From contig MPMJ01000006.1 of the NCBI GenBank assembly GCA_002238425.1, forward strand, positions 29,494 to 93,493: a stretch of 64,000 bases of DNA, given 5' to 3'. Below the pieces are notes generated by a model, which had not been told where the DNA came from, searched no databases, and worked only from the letters and a program-made list of their open reading frames with translations. The position numbers and the translations under genes were made by a program. How positions within the stretch are numbered: position 1 is the first letter of the stretch; every line of letters starts with the position of its first letter. This document shows, piece after piece, positions 1 to 8,239 of this stretch. The DNA is from SAR202 cluster bacterium bin16. GTDB taxonomy: Bacteria; Chloroflexota; Dehalococcoidia; Lucifugimonadales; Australimonadaceae.

Positions 1-166
1 CCAGGAAGACAGGACAGGAGTTCGTATTCAACCCGCGACTCGGCAAGGGCAGCCACGCACAGGTGCGGGTCGCACGTACAGGACGACCGTTCCACACGGC
101 GAGATCCCCACGGGCACCCTGGCTGCGATGCTGAAGGACCTGCAGATAGACAGAGGGGAGTTCTAG
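1..166 (+). pseudogene. hicA: HicA-like toxin, 3' part, apparent frameshift
   Basis: The C-terminal half of a HicA mRNA interferase runs in from the left edge. One frame reads KGSHAQVRVARTGR, which carries the HicA-type Gly-Ser-His motif. The conserved tail TTVPHGEIPTGTLAAML ends at a TAG at 164-166, but it lies in another frame. The two frames join near bases 80-90, so either one base is missing there or the toxin is broken. HicA proteins are small double-stranded-RNA-binding-fold RNases kept in check by HicB. The stop lies 3 bases before the hicB start, as expected for a hicAB operon. The N-terminus is outside the window. Confidence 0.7.
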
Positions 167-169
167 GCG

Positions 170-619
170 ATGCGCTACGAGTACCCTTGCAAGATCGTCC
201 GGGATGAGGAAGAAGCACGGTCATCCGGAAGAGAGGCGTATAACGTGACCTTTCCGGACGTGTACGGGGCCAACACCAGCGGGTGGTCATGGGACGAGGC
301 GCTGTCGATGGCCGAGGACTGCCTGGTAGCTGCCTTGGCAGCGCACGTCGAGTATCACGAGGACATTCCGGCTCCAAGCCCCCTGCGGGAAGGAGAGGTG
401 GGAATCTCCGTGACGCCCGTCGTTGCGGCGAAGCTGGCGCTCTATACGGCAATGCGGGAGCAGCACATCACGAACGTTGCACTCGGAGAACGCCTTAGCC
501 TCAGCGAGTCCGCGGTGCGGAAGCTCGTGGACCCCGACCACCGCTCTCACATCAGTTCGGTGATGAAGGCGCTCCGGGCCGTCGGGCGCAACCTCGTGGT
601 TGAGGACAGGGCTGCCTGA
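170..619 (+). CDS. hicB: HicB family antitoxin
   Basis: A 149-residue HicB-type antitoxin. The first ~70 residues form the partial RNase-H-like HicB fold (YNVTFPDVYGANTSGWSWDEA). The C-terminus is a helix-turn-helix (about 105-140, LGERLSLSESAVRKLVDPDH), which HicB proteins use to bind their own promoter. A purine-rich GGGGAG lies 11 bases before the ATG. It follows the frameshifted hicA directly. If the toxin frameshift is real, this antitoxin is now an orphan. Confidence 0.85.
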   Translation: MRYEYPCKIVRDEEEARSSGREAYNVTFPDVYGANTSGWSWDEALSMAEDCLVAALAAHVEYHEDIPAPSPLREGEVGISVTPVVAAKLALYTAMREQHITNVALGERLSLSESAVRKLVDPDHRSHISSVMKALRAVGRNLVVEDRAA

Positions 620-745
620 GGCGCCGGCGTCAGCCAGCGTGTGCTGTCCACGAACGTTTCCCGAGAGATGTTTCGGCTGCGCTCAACATGACAACCTCAT
701 CCCCTCCCCTGCCCGTTACAATCATTCCTCAACAGGAGGGTCAGG

Positions 746-1921
746 GTGCAGCAGCCGCGTGATGTGCTCGTCCGGTTCCATGAGATCGGGCTGAAGGGGA
801 AGAACCAGCCGATGTTCGTGCGGCGGCTCGTCGAGAACCTCGAACGGGCGACGGCCGGGCTCGGGGTCGAGCGCGTGTGGGCGACGCGGATGCTGGTGCG
901 GATGCGCCTGGCGCCGGAGGCGGACTGGGAGGCGGTGCGGGCGCGGACGGCGACGGTGTTCGGCGCGGTGAAATTCAGCATCGCGGCACGCGCAGAGCCT
1001 GAGTACGAGGCGGTTTCGGCCCTGCTCCACGAGACCGCGCAGGCGCAGCATTTCTCGACGTTCCGCATCTCCGCCAACCGGACCGACAAGACGTTCCCCC
1101 TTACCTCCCATGACCTCAACGTGCGGCTCGGCGACGAGGTACGCGAGGCCTCCGGCGCGCGCGTCGACCTCTCGCACCCGGAGGCCGATTTCCGCGTGGT
1201 GGTGGGGCGCGACGACGCGTTCGTCTACGCGGACGACTACCGGGGCGCGGGGGGACTGCCCGTCGGCACCGGAGGGAAGGTCGCGGTGATGATGTCGGGC
1301 GGCATCGACTCGCCGGTCGCGGCGTGGCGCATGATGCGGCGCGGCTGCAAGGCGGTGCTGGTGCACTTCCACTCCTTCCCGCTCGTGGAGGGGCGTTCGC
1401 GGGACAAGGCGAAGGAGCTCGCGGAGTCGCTCAACGGCTGGCAGTACGACACCCGCCTTCACCTCGTGCCGTTCGCCGACGTGCAACGCCGCGTGATACT
1501 GGAGGTGCCGGGGCCGCTGCGCGTCGTCGCGTACCGGCGCTTCATGGTGCGCATCGCGGAGGCGATCGCCGTGCGGGAGGGGGCGCAAGCACTCGTGACC
1601 GGCGAGAGCCTCGGGCAGGTCGGCTCGCAGACGCTGCGCAACATCGCGACCGTCGACGAGGCGGCGTCGATGCCGATACTGCGCCCGCTCGTCGGCATGG
1701 ACAAGAGCGAGATCATCGACCAGGCGGAGGCGATCGGGACGTTCGAGACGTCGATCCAGCCGGACGAGGACTGCTGCACGCTGTTCGTGCCGCGCTCGCC
1801 GGCGACCGCCGTCAAGCCCGAGCAGATCGCGGAGCACGAGGCGCGGCTGGACGTGGCCGCGCTCGTGAGCGAGGCGGCGGGGGCGGCGGAGGTGTTCGAG
1901 TACCACGCGCCGGTGGCGTAG
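746..1921 (+). CDS. thiI: tRNA 4-thiouridine synthase ThiI
   Basis: 391 residues starting at GTG 746, with AGGAGG five bases upstream. ThiI adenylates and thiolates U8 of tRNA and, in some bacteria, supplies sulfur for the thiamine thiazole. The N-terminus (RFHEIGLKGKNQPMF) is ThiI-type, then a THUMP domain, then the PP-loop signature MMSGGIDSPVA at about 181-191. It ends at the length of ThiI proteins that lack the C-terminal rhodanese domain, so it is probably limited to tRNA thiolation or needs another sulfur carrier. A TACAAT hexamer at 717-722 is a possible -10 element. No thiamine genes are adjacent. Confidence 0.93.
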   Translation: MQQPRDVLVRFHEIGLKGKNQPMFVRRLVENLERATAGLGVERVWATRMLVRMRLAPEADWEAVRARTATVFGAVKFSIAARAEPEYEAVSALLHETAQAQHFSTFRISANRTDKTFPLTSHDLNVRLGDEVREASGARVDLSHPEADFRVVVGRDDAFVYADDYRGAGGLPVGTGGKVAVMMSGGIDSPVAAWRMMRRGCKAVLVHFHSFPLVEGRSRDKAKELAESLNGWQYDTRLHLVPFADVQRRVILEVPGPLRVVAYRRFMVRIAEAIAVREGAQALVTGESLGQVGSQTLRNIATVDEAASMPILRPLVGMDKSEIIDQAEAIGTFETSIQPDEDCCTLFVPRSPATAVKPEQIAEHEARLDVAALVSEAAGAAEVFEYHAPVA

Positions 1922-1953
1922 GGCCGACGTGCCCACGAACACCCAGGGCCGAA

Positions 1954-1959
1954 TATAAT
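1954..1959 (+). promoter_or_regulatory. candidate -10 box upstream of antitoxin
   Basis: A perfect TATAAT lies 19 bases before the ATG of the small antitoxin gene, in an otherwise GC-rich gap. No clear -35 box is visible. A SD-like GGGAGA lies between box and start. Confidence 0.4.
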
Positions 1960-1977
1960 GGTCAGGGAGACGTCGCC

Positions 1978-2211
1978 ATGCAGAAAACGTTACACGTCAG
2001 AGCAAGGGTCCAGTTGGGCGGCAGGATCGAGATCGTGGACGAGGGACTCTCGGTGGGCGAGGACGTGGACGTGGTCATATCGCCAGCGCCCCCGCCAACG
2101 ACTCGCTCGGCCTACCAGATCATCGCGGAAGGACCGGGGAAACGCTCGTTCAAGACTGCGAAGGACGTTGACGACTATATCAAGGAAGAGCGGGCGTCTT
2201 GGGACCGCTGA
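1978..2211 (+). CDS. small antitoxin-like protein upstream of PIN gene
   Basis: 77 residues (MQKTLHVRARVQLGGRIEIV...), with a swapped-hairpin/DUF104-like beta-rich N-terminus and an acidic C-terminus ending VDDYIKEERASWDR. Such proteins usually precede PIN toxins and act as the antitoxin. The stop overlaps the start of the downstream PIN reading frame by 13 bases, so the two are translationally coupled. The family is inferred from size, shape and context, not from a diagnostic motif. Confidence 0.7.
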   Translation: MQKTLHVRARVQLGGRIEIVDEGLSVGEDVDVVISPAPPPTTRSAYQIIAEGPGKRSFKTAKDVDDYIKEERASWDR

Positions 2212-2655
2212 CGCTTCCGTCACGCGGATCGATCTACCTGGATACCACTGCCATCATCTACAGCGTGGAGCGCAACGAGCCGTATTGCACGCTGCTCGAT
2301 CCCGTCTGGCAACAGGCAGAGGCAGGACGGCTCGGGCGTTGTATGCAGCGAACTGGCAGTCTCGGAAACCCTGGTGAGACCCATACGGGAGGGTAATACC
2401 GATCTGGAGTCGGTCTTCCGTTCCCTATTCGCCGCCAGGGAGATGGTGCTGCTCCCGGCCACGCGCCAACTGTGGGAGGACGCCGCTCGCCTCCGTGCAG
2501 AGACGGGGCTGAAAACACCCGACTCTCTCCACGCCGCAACAGATCTCAGGGCGGAATGCTCGCTCTTCATCACCAATGACACCGGTTTCCGCCGCGTCCA
2601 GGGGTTGCCTCTCATCGTCCTGGAGGACCTCCTCACAGAGGATGCCCCTGTATAG
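2199..2655 (+). pseudogene. vapC: PIN-domain RNase toxin, frameshifted
   Basis: A VapC/PIN-type ribonuclease split over two frames. The first part carries the first catalytic Asp (SIYLDTTAIIYSVERN). The second part carries the rest of the acidic cluster: SELAVSE, TPDSLHAA and FITNDTGF. The frames join at the GGG of 2334-2336; removing one G restores a continuous PIN protein of about 151 residues. Either the toxin is dead with its antitoxin retained, or the base is a sequencing error. All four acidic residues expected of a PIN active site are present. Confidence 0.8.
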
Positions 2656-2730
2656 TTCCGCGCCCGTTTGACGCGCCATGCGGCCGGTGATAACAAGCGG
2701 GGAAGTCTCAAAAACCAGGGAGGAACCCCC

Positions 2731-3507
2731 ATGTCACGCGAAATCGACGAAGTCAAACGGGAAGTCGCCATCGCCAACCGTGTTCTGTCGGAGATGGGAC
2801 TCGCCACGCACATCCTCGCCTCGCTTGGGCACGTCAGCATGCGCGTCCCCAACCAGCCGGACCTGTTCGTCGTGAAGGGGCGCGGCTACGCGACAGACGC
2901 CCTGCCCGTCGTGCGACCGGAGGAGATGATCGTCGTTGACATGGACGGCAACTTCATCGACGGCCCGAAGGGCACCTCGCAGTGCTACGAGGTCAAGATG
3001 CACTCCTGCATCTACCGCGAGCGTCCGGAGGTGCTGTCCGTCGTCCACACGCACCCCCGCTACACGAACGTCCTCGGCCTGAACGACGTGAAGCTCAAGC
3101 CGATGTCGAACGAGGGGCACCAGCTCGTGCGGAACGACATCCCCGTCTTCCCGCACTCCAAGCTCATCATCACGGAAGAGGACGGCATGCAGGTCGTCGG
3201 CGCGATCGGCAACAGCCCCGCGCTCCTGCTGCGCGGACACGGCGCGGTGACGACGGGGCGGAACATGGAGCAGTCCGTGATGAACATGCTGCACCTGGAG
3301 GAGCAGTCGCGCCTCAACTGGGTGGCGCTCGCCGCGTTCGGCCCGGGCTACAAGGGCATCCCGGACGAGAGTATGGACGAGTTCGCGGCGGGTCAGGCCG
3401 CGATGAGCCAGGCCCCGCACCTCGCACGTCCGCTCGCCAACATGCCCCCCATCCCCATGGGCGGCGTCTGGAAGTACTACACGGAGCTGGTGAGCCAGGA
3501 CCTGTAG
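2731..3507 (+). CDS. class II aldolase/adducin family protein
   Basis: 258 residues. The start is the ATG at 2731, preceded by GGGAGGA, rather than upstream in-frame codons. The zinc-binding elements of class II aldolases are visible: HTHPRY (about residues 108-113) and RGHGAV (about 169-174). Relatives include L-fuculose-phosphate aldolase and decarboxylases acting on small hydroxy acids. The substrate cannot be told from sequence. The gene stands alone between two toxin loci. Confidence 0.85.
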   Translation: MSREIDEVKREVAIANRVLSEMGLATHILASLGHVSMRVPNQPDLFVVKGRGYATDALPVVRPEEMIVVDMDGNFIDGPKGTSQCYEVKMHSCIYRERPEVLSVVHTHPRYTNVLGLNDVKLKPMSNEGHQLVRNDIPVFPHSKLIITEEDGMQVVGAIGNSPALLLRGHGAVTTGRNMEQSVMNMLHLEEQSRLNWVALAAFGPGYKGIPDESMDEFAAGQAAMSQAPHLARPLANMPPIPMGGVWKYYTELVSQDL

Positions 3508-3613
3508 GCACGGAGCACGGCACACGAGGCGTGGGGGGAGCCCGGCGGGTTTGGTTGAGCATCGGCCGGTAAGGATGTAAGATTTCCTTGTATCCTTGCA
3601 GTAAGGGATGGCC

Positions 3614-3952
3614 ATGCTTGCCAAGCTCACGTCCAAGAACCAGATAACCCTGCCAAAGGCCGTCGTCTCCGCGTTCGAGGGCACGGACTATTTCGATGTC
3701 ACCCAGGAGGATGGGCGCATCATGCTCACCCCCATGCGGGTGACTCCTGCCAGGACCTGGACGCTCGCCGATGCCGAGGCTTACGTAGAGAAGATGAAGC
3801 GGCTGCAACTTCCGATGGACACGACCGACCCGGAGGTCTGGTTGCAGCGCATGAACACGGACAACTCCGAGGCCATCTGGGACAAGATGGACCGGCTTGG
3901 GATCACTGAACAGGACATCGCTGACGCTATCGAATGGGCGCGGCGAGGTTGA
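3614..3952 (+). CDS. AbrB/SpoVT-type antitoxin
   Basis: 112 residues. The N-terminus LAKLTSKNQITLPKAVV is the swapped-hairpin AbrB DNA-binding fold of antitoxins and transition regulators. The C-terminus is a helical toxin-binding tail. The ATG at 3614 sits a normal distance from the AAGGG at 3603-3607; an in-frame ATG at 3608 is too close. The stop TGA shares its last base with the ATG of the PIN gene, so the pair is coupled. Confidence 0.85.
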   Translation: MLAKLTSKNQITLPKAVVSAFEGTDYFDVTQEDGRIMLTPMRVTPARTWTLADAEAYVEKMKRLQLPMDTTDPEVWLQRMNTDNSEAIWDKMDRLGITEQDIADAIEWARRG

Positions 3953-4374
3953 TGACCCCACTGCGGTTCGTAATCGACACCAACGTGGTAGTAGGCACTC
4001 TCATCTTCCGCTCTGGAAGGCTTGCCTGGCTCCGAGAGGCCTGGCAGGCACAGCAGGTTATTCCACTCCTCAGTGATGCCACCAGCGCGGAGTTTGCCAG
4101 GGTGCTTTCATACTCGAAGTTCGGTCTGAGTCCAAGCGAGCGCACCGACCGTCTGTCCGCCTACCTCCCCTGGTGCGAGACCGTCGACGTACCGGGCGAT
4201 ACGATTGCCCCAGAGTGCCGCGACCCCTCTGATGCTCCGTTCCTCCAACTGGCTATCGCAAGTCAGGCTGATGCGCTGGTGACAGAAGACCGCGACCTTC
4301 TCACACTTGCTCCTGTGTTCGACATACCCATCCTCACGTCACGTGAGGCGTGGGAGCGCCTCACGAACGCCTGA
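3952..4374 (+). CDS. PIN-domain toxin
   Basis: 140 residues. Catalytic acidic residues are in RFVIDTNVVVGTL, SAEFARVL, DPSDAPFLQLA and VTEDRDLL, matching the COG1569 group of putative toxin RNases. It overlaps the preceding AbrB antitoxin by one base (TGATG). Unlike the PIN locus at 2.2 kb, this frame is intact, so the module is probably active. Confidence 0.9.
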   Translation: MTPLRFVIDTNVVVGTLIFRSGRLAWLREAWQAQQVIPLLSDATSAEFARVLSYSKFGLSPSERTDRLSAYLPWCETVDVPGDTIAPECRDPSDAPFLQLAIASQADALVTEDRDLLTLAPVFDIPILTSREAWERLTNA

Positions 4375-4383
4375 CCAACCCGA

Positions 4384-4389
4384 TATACT
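4384..4389 (+). promoter_or_regulatory. candidate -10 box for a leaderless transcript
   Basis: TATACT ends 8 bases before the ATG at 4398. No Shine-Dalgarno sequence lies between. This spacing fits transcription starting at or next to the start codon. Confidence 0.4.
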
Positions 4390-4397
4390 TGCGCCCC

Positions 4398-5186
4398 ATG
4401 AGCAACAAGGTACTCGTCGACGTCGCCGACGGCGTGGGCACGATCACGCTGAACCGGCCGGGGCAGCACAACGCCATCGATTTCGAGATGTGGGGGCTGC
4501 TGCGCGACGCGGCACTGCGGGTCGGCGCGGACGAGAGCGTGCGCGTCGTCATCCTGACCGGCGCGGGGGAGAGGGCGTTCTCGGCGGGCGCAGATATCAA
4601 GGACTTCCCAGCGCACCGGAGCAACAGCGACCTCGCCCGCGACTACGCGGACGCCTTCGAGGGCGCGCTCGACGCGGTCGAGCAGATGCCGAAGCCGGTC
4701 ATCTGCATGATCCGCGGGATATGCGTTGGCGGGGGCTGCGAGCTGTCGATGGCCGCCGACCTCCGCATCGCGGCGACGGGCAGCACGTTCGGGGTGCCGG
4801 TCGCGAAGATCGGGGTGCTCGTCGGCTATAACGAGATGCGGCGACTCTTACACCTCGTAGGACCCGGGCACGCGGCGAACCTCCTACTGACCGCGCGGCG
4901 CATCGACGAGGAGGAGGCGCTGCGCATCGGGCTGCTGTCGGAGGTCGTCGACGCCGACCGGCTGGTGGAGTACACCTACGGCCTGGCACGGGAGATGACC
5001 ACCTACGCCCCACTTTCACAGTCCGCGCACAAGCGCATCATCCGCACGGTTCTTGCGAAACCCAGTCTCACAGCCCTCACCGATGAGGAGCGCTGGCTGC
5101 CTCTTTCCATCTTCGACACGGAGGACGGACAGGAGGGGTACCGGGCCTTCATGGAGAAGCGTCCGCCGCGCTTCCAGGGGCGGTAG
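4398..5186 (+). CDS. enoyl-CoA hydratase/isomerase family protein
   Basis: 262 residues of the crotonase fold. The CoA and oxyanion-hole elements are visible: AFSAGADIKDF (about 62-72) and GICVGGGCELSMAADL (about 101-116). It probably hydrates or isomerises an acyl-CoA, but family members are catalytically diverse. The start is the ATG at 4398, which lacks an SD and follows a -10-like TATACT closely. The neighbours are a toxin locus and an IS remnant, so there is no operon context. Confidence 0.88.
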   Translation: MSNKVLVDVADGVGTITLNRPGQHNAIDFEMWGLLRDAALRVGADESVRVVILTGAGERAFSAGADIKDFPAHRSNSDLARDYADAFEGALDAVEQMPKPVICMIRGICVGGGCELSMAADLRIAATGSTFGVPVAKIGVLVGYNEMRRLLHLVGPGHAANLLLTARRIDEEEALRIGLLSEVVDADRLVEYTYGLAREMTTYAPLSQSAHKRIIRTVLAKPSLTALTDEERWLPLSIFDTEDGQEGYRAFMEKRPPRFQGR

Positions 5187-5218
5187 GGCGATGCGTAGCG
5201 CCGCTCCCCGCCCCCGCA

Positions 5219-5262
5219 GTACCCTCACCCTAGCCCTCTCCCCTTGTAGGGAGAGGGGATCA
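5219..5262. repeat. interspersed hairpin repeat, type A
   Basis: Core hairpin CCCTCTCCC-cttgta-GGGAGAGGG inside a longer conserved stretch. The same element recurs at about 14.91-14.94 kb and 15.01-15.06 kb, always between genes. Confidence 0.75.
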
Positions 5263-5313
5263 GACGCCCTGCCCCACAGGCACACCCCCATCCTGACCTT
5301 CCCCGGCTTTGCA

Positions 5314-5875
5314 TCAAAACCCATGATTCCCTGCGAGTTTTGTAGCAGGCGACGTGTGTTCTGTAGCAGCCATTGTCAGCGGGTCGACGCCCATCTCGAA
5401 AGCCGACTGGATGAGGCAGCAGATGTTGTGTGCGACGAACTTCAACAAGACCTCGTTGATCTGCGCGGCGGGGCTCTTGGAGCGGACGGCGTGACCGAAC
5501 TTGCTCTTGACCATAGCAAAGGTGGTCTCGATGTTGGAGCGCTTGTGATAGTGGTCGAGGAACTCAGCCCGCTTCAGGTTGAAGTAGTGGAATGCCCGCT
5601 CCCACAGAAGGTCGCGCCTATGGTGGCCGGAGCGGGCAACGGAGTTGCTCTTGAAGGGAATGAAGCCCCTCGCACCTACGCCCGCGATTGCGTGCAGGTT
5701 CGTACGGCTGAGGTACGCCTTGTCTCCAGAGAGCTCGCGGACGTTGAAGTGCTCATCGGTTCGAGCGAGGAGCAGAGGCAACTGTGGCGCATCGGCGGAG
5801 TCAGTAGTCGTGACTTCGGCCGCCGTGATGATGTTACTGACGACTCCGCAGATCGCGTGGGCCTTCACCCAGGTA
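5314..5875 (-). mobile_element. DDE transposase, C-terminal fragment (IS4/IS5 type)
   Basis: The last ~185 residues of a DDE transposase. VSGDKAYLS-like ELSGDKAYLS carries the second Asp. NIETTFAMVKSKFG carries the catalytic Glu. The first catalytic Asp and the whole N-terminal half are missing. Homology ends at WVKAHAICG (about 5875), and the next bases on the plus strand are inside a methylase gene. No right-hand inverted repeat is visible. This is a dead relic left by insertion plus deletion. Confidence 0.85.
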
Positions 5876-5877
5876 GC

Positions 5878-7135
5878 TCATCTCGCCGAGCCGTTCGATG
5901 TTGTCCTGACGAACCCACCCTTTTCGATGACTAAGGAGAAGAAGAAGGAGGCGGATCGGCGCATCCTGGCCCAGTACCGCATGGCACACCAGAACCCCAC
6001 GTCGGGAGCCCTGCGTTCGTCACTGCGATCCAACATCATGTTCATGGAGCGATACGCTGATCTAGTGCGCCCCGGAGGGAGGTTCCTGACGGTGATCGAC
6101 GACACACTCTTGGCAAGTGATGTCGACGTCTTCCGAGCGACGCGGAACTTTCTGAGGGAGCATTTCCTAGTCCGAGGAATAATCTCGTTGCCGAGCGGTG
6201 CCTTCAGGAGGCAAGGTTCAAGGGTCAAGACTTCCATTCTCGTCATGGAGAAGAAGCACTCAGCCAGCGAGAATCAGCCTGCTTGTTACGGATTCTTCGC
6301 CGAGAAACTAGGAGTTGATGACCTTGCGCCGCGAGCATCACGTGCTGACATCGAGGAAGCCCGCGATGCAGCAAACGAGGAGATCGAGGTGATACTGCGG
6401 GAGTACAGGCAGTACCTTGACGGCGAGCGCGTGGAAAGGGGTGTCGTCCTGCCAAGCGACCAGTTGCAGGATCGTCTTGACCTGAAATCGTGTGCACCCG
6501 AACTAGGGCGGATGGCCGACGAATGGCGCGCTGGAGGTGCCGAACTAAAGTTATTTCGGCAGTGCGTTACCCCTGTGACTGAGGTTGTTTCTCCGGCAGC
6601 CCATCCGGAGCAGGAGTTCAAATTGCTCAAGGTATCCTACGATGGACGCTGCATCGTTGAGCGCGAGCGTAAGGGCGACCGAATCAGGGCCAGGACAATG
6701 CACCGCGTACGAGAGGGCCAGATGGTGTTCTCAATTATCCGGGCTACCGACGGGGCCATCGGGATAGTACCGCCTGAACTGGACGGTGCTCTAGTCTCCC
6801 CCGACAGTTTCATGGTCTTTGCCTGTGCCACGCCGCAGGATACGCACTACCTGAGAGCGGTCCTGCGTTCTCACGAACTGCGTGCAGACATGCAGGCCAA
6901 GTCCACTGGGTCAGGTCGCTACGTGACCGCATGGCCCGATGTCGGAGATTGGCTCCATGTACCGTGGCTTCCAGATGACGAGAGGCGGCAAGTCGGAGAT
7001 GGGTTGATGGAAGCACTTGAACTAGAAAGGCAAGCCGATGCTCAGCGTCGGGACGCGATGGAGAGGATTCACGCATTGGGGGTAGAGTCGAAAGAGAGCG
7101 TCATACGGTGGGAGAGGTCCAAGGCACCTAGGTAG
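5878..7135 (+). pseudogene. HsdM-like N6-adenine DNA methylase lacking its N-terminus
   Basis: About 418 residues remain. The catalytic motif IV is present (VVLTNPPFSM). The upstream AdoMet-binding motif I and the helical N-domain are gone, cut by the transposase relic. The C-terminal ~200 residues look like a type I specificity (target-recognition) domain (DRLDLKSCAPELGRM..., VGDWLHVPWLPDD), so it was probably an M/S fusion. Without motif I it should be inactive. The frame happens to stay open upstream through antisense transposase sequence, which is not evidence of a longer protein. The neighbouring GIY-YIG gene may belong to the same former cluster. Confidence 0.8.
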
Positions 7136-7201
7136 GGTGACCCACTGGACTGGGGACATAGCCTTGTATCAAGAACAGAAGAGTTGGACAGAGGCGTATC
7201 C

Positions 7202-7864
7202 ATGAGTATTTCAAGCAACGAAACCGAACAGGAGCGCGGCACCGTCTACATCCTGTCGAACCCCGCCATGCCCGATTGCATCAAGATCGGACGAGTTGAT
7301 GGGGTCACTTCTCAGGCGGTTGTCGACAGGATGCGAACTCTTGATGGAACGAACATGCCCCGGCCCTTCCACTGCGAGGCCGCCGTCGTCGTCGAGAACC
7401 ACAGAAGGGTCGAGAAGGCTCTGCACACGATATTCGGCGACCGGCGTATCCGCGAGAACCGCGAGTTCTTCGAGGGCGTATCGGTGGTGCGAGCGCAAGC
7501 TGCGCTGGCCTTGGTGGCGATTGAGGATGTGACGCCCAGTGGCGTACCGCCGGAGCTCAACGCCGCTGACGGCACGGTCGTAGAGGAGAAACCTCCGCGA
7601 AGATCCCGATTTACGTTTTCTAAGGCAAAGGTGCCTGTGGGTGCAAACCTCACATGGGCATACGACCCCTTGATTGCCTGCGAGGTAGTGGACGACCGCC
7701 AAGTGCGCTACGACGGTTCACTCTACATGCTCTCGCCATTGGCGCAGAAACTCCTAGGGGTCACGTGGTCTCCCCAGGGCACCACGTACTGGCTCTACGA
7801 AGAAGAGACGCTGGACGAGCGCCGCAAGCGGCTAGAGGACGAGGACGATGAGGCAGGGTCATGA
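7202..7864 (+). CDS. GIY-YIG nuclease family protein (T5orf172-like) with C-terminal RAMA-like domain
   Basis: 220 residues. The N-terminus VYILSNPAMPDCIKIGRV resembles the GIY-YIG/T5orf172 group, with HTIFGDRRIRENREFF later in the domain. The second half (about 150-205, GSLYMLSPLAQKLLGVTW...GTTYWLYEEETLDERR) resembles the restriction-adenine-modification-associated wing domain often fused to such nucleases. The combination suggests a nuclease that reads modified or specific DNA. It follows the broken HsdM gene by 66 bases. It could be a surviving piece of a restriction cluster. Confidence 0.75.
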   Translation: MSISSNETEQERGTVYILSNPAMPDCIKIGRVDGVTSQAVVDRMRTLDGTNMPRPFHCEAAVVVENHRRVEKALHTIFGDRRIRENREFFEGVSVVRAQAALALVAIEDVTPSGVPPELNAADGTVVEEKPPRRSRFTFSKAKVPVGANLTWAYDPLIACEVVDDRQVRYDGSLYMLSPLAQKLLGVTWSPQGTTYWLYEEETLDERRKRLEDEDDEAGS

Positions 7865-8078
7865 GGTCAAGCAAATGATGTACGTCATCTGCCACGACAG
7901 GTCGAACCACTCCGGCGGCAGCCGAATCCATCAGGTGGGTGGTTGCTGGCACGCACGACACCACGAAGCCAACCCAGCGACGATGGTCTGGACGCAGTCC
8001 TACACGCAGGCAGAGGCCGAGGCTGTTCTGCGGGCCGAGCGGCGGGACATTCGATATTGCGGCAATTGCTTCCGGTGA
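7848..8078 (+). CDS. small hypothetical protein with CxxC end
   Basis: 76 residues, overlapping the GIY-YIG gene by 17 bases. An in-frame ATG at 7875 (MMYVICHDRSNH) is an alternative start. His/Cys-rich segments (ICHDRSNHSGG, HARHHEAN, YCGNCF) suggest metal binding. I do not recognise the family. The overlap suggests coupling to the upstream gene. Confidence 0.5.
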   Translation: MRQGHEVKQMMYVICHDRSNHSGGSRIHQVGGCWHARHHEANPATMVWTQSYTQAEAEAVLRAERRDIRYCGNCFR

Positions 8079-8133
8079 ACTCGTGCGACTGCTACTGGCA
8101 TGTGCTTCCCCGGCCCGTTGTACCTGTAGGGTC

Positions 8134-8216
8134 GTTTTGGAGCAAGATTGCGACTTCTGGAGCAAAGGTGAGTTTTGGAGCAAAGCCGACCTTCCCCCAT
8201 CGAGGGGGAAGGGATC
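8134..8216. repeat. short direct repeats plus type-B hairpin
   Basis: Three copies of a TGGAGCAA core lie within 50 bases (about 8137, 8158 and 8177). They are followed by the interspersed hairpin CTTCCCCC-atcga-GGGGGAAGG, also found twice near 20.7 kb. The 161-base gap before the CoA transferase holds nothing else I recognise. Confidence 0.55.
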
Positions 8217-8239
8217 AGCAAGGGTCACGGGGGTAACCG

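Noticed and set aside
5645..5877. Longer methylase start inside the transposase relic
   Set aside because: The sequence is transposase on the other strand; methylase homology begins only at ~5880.
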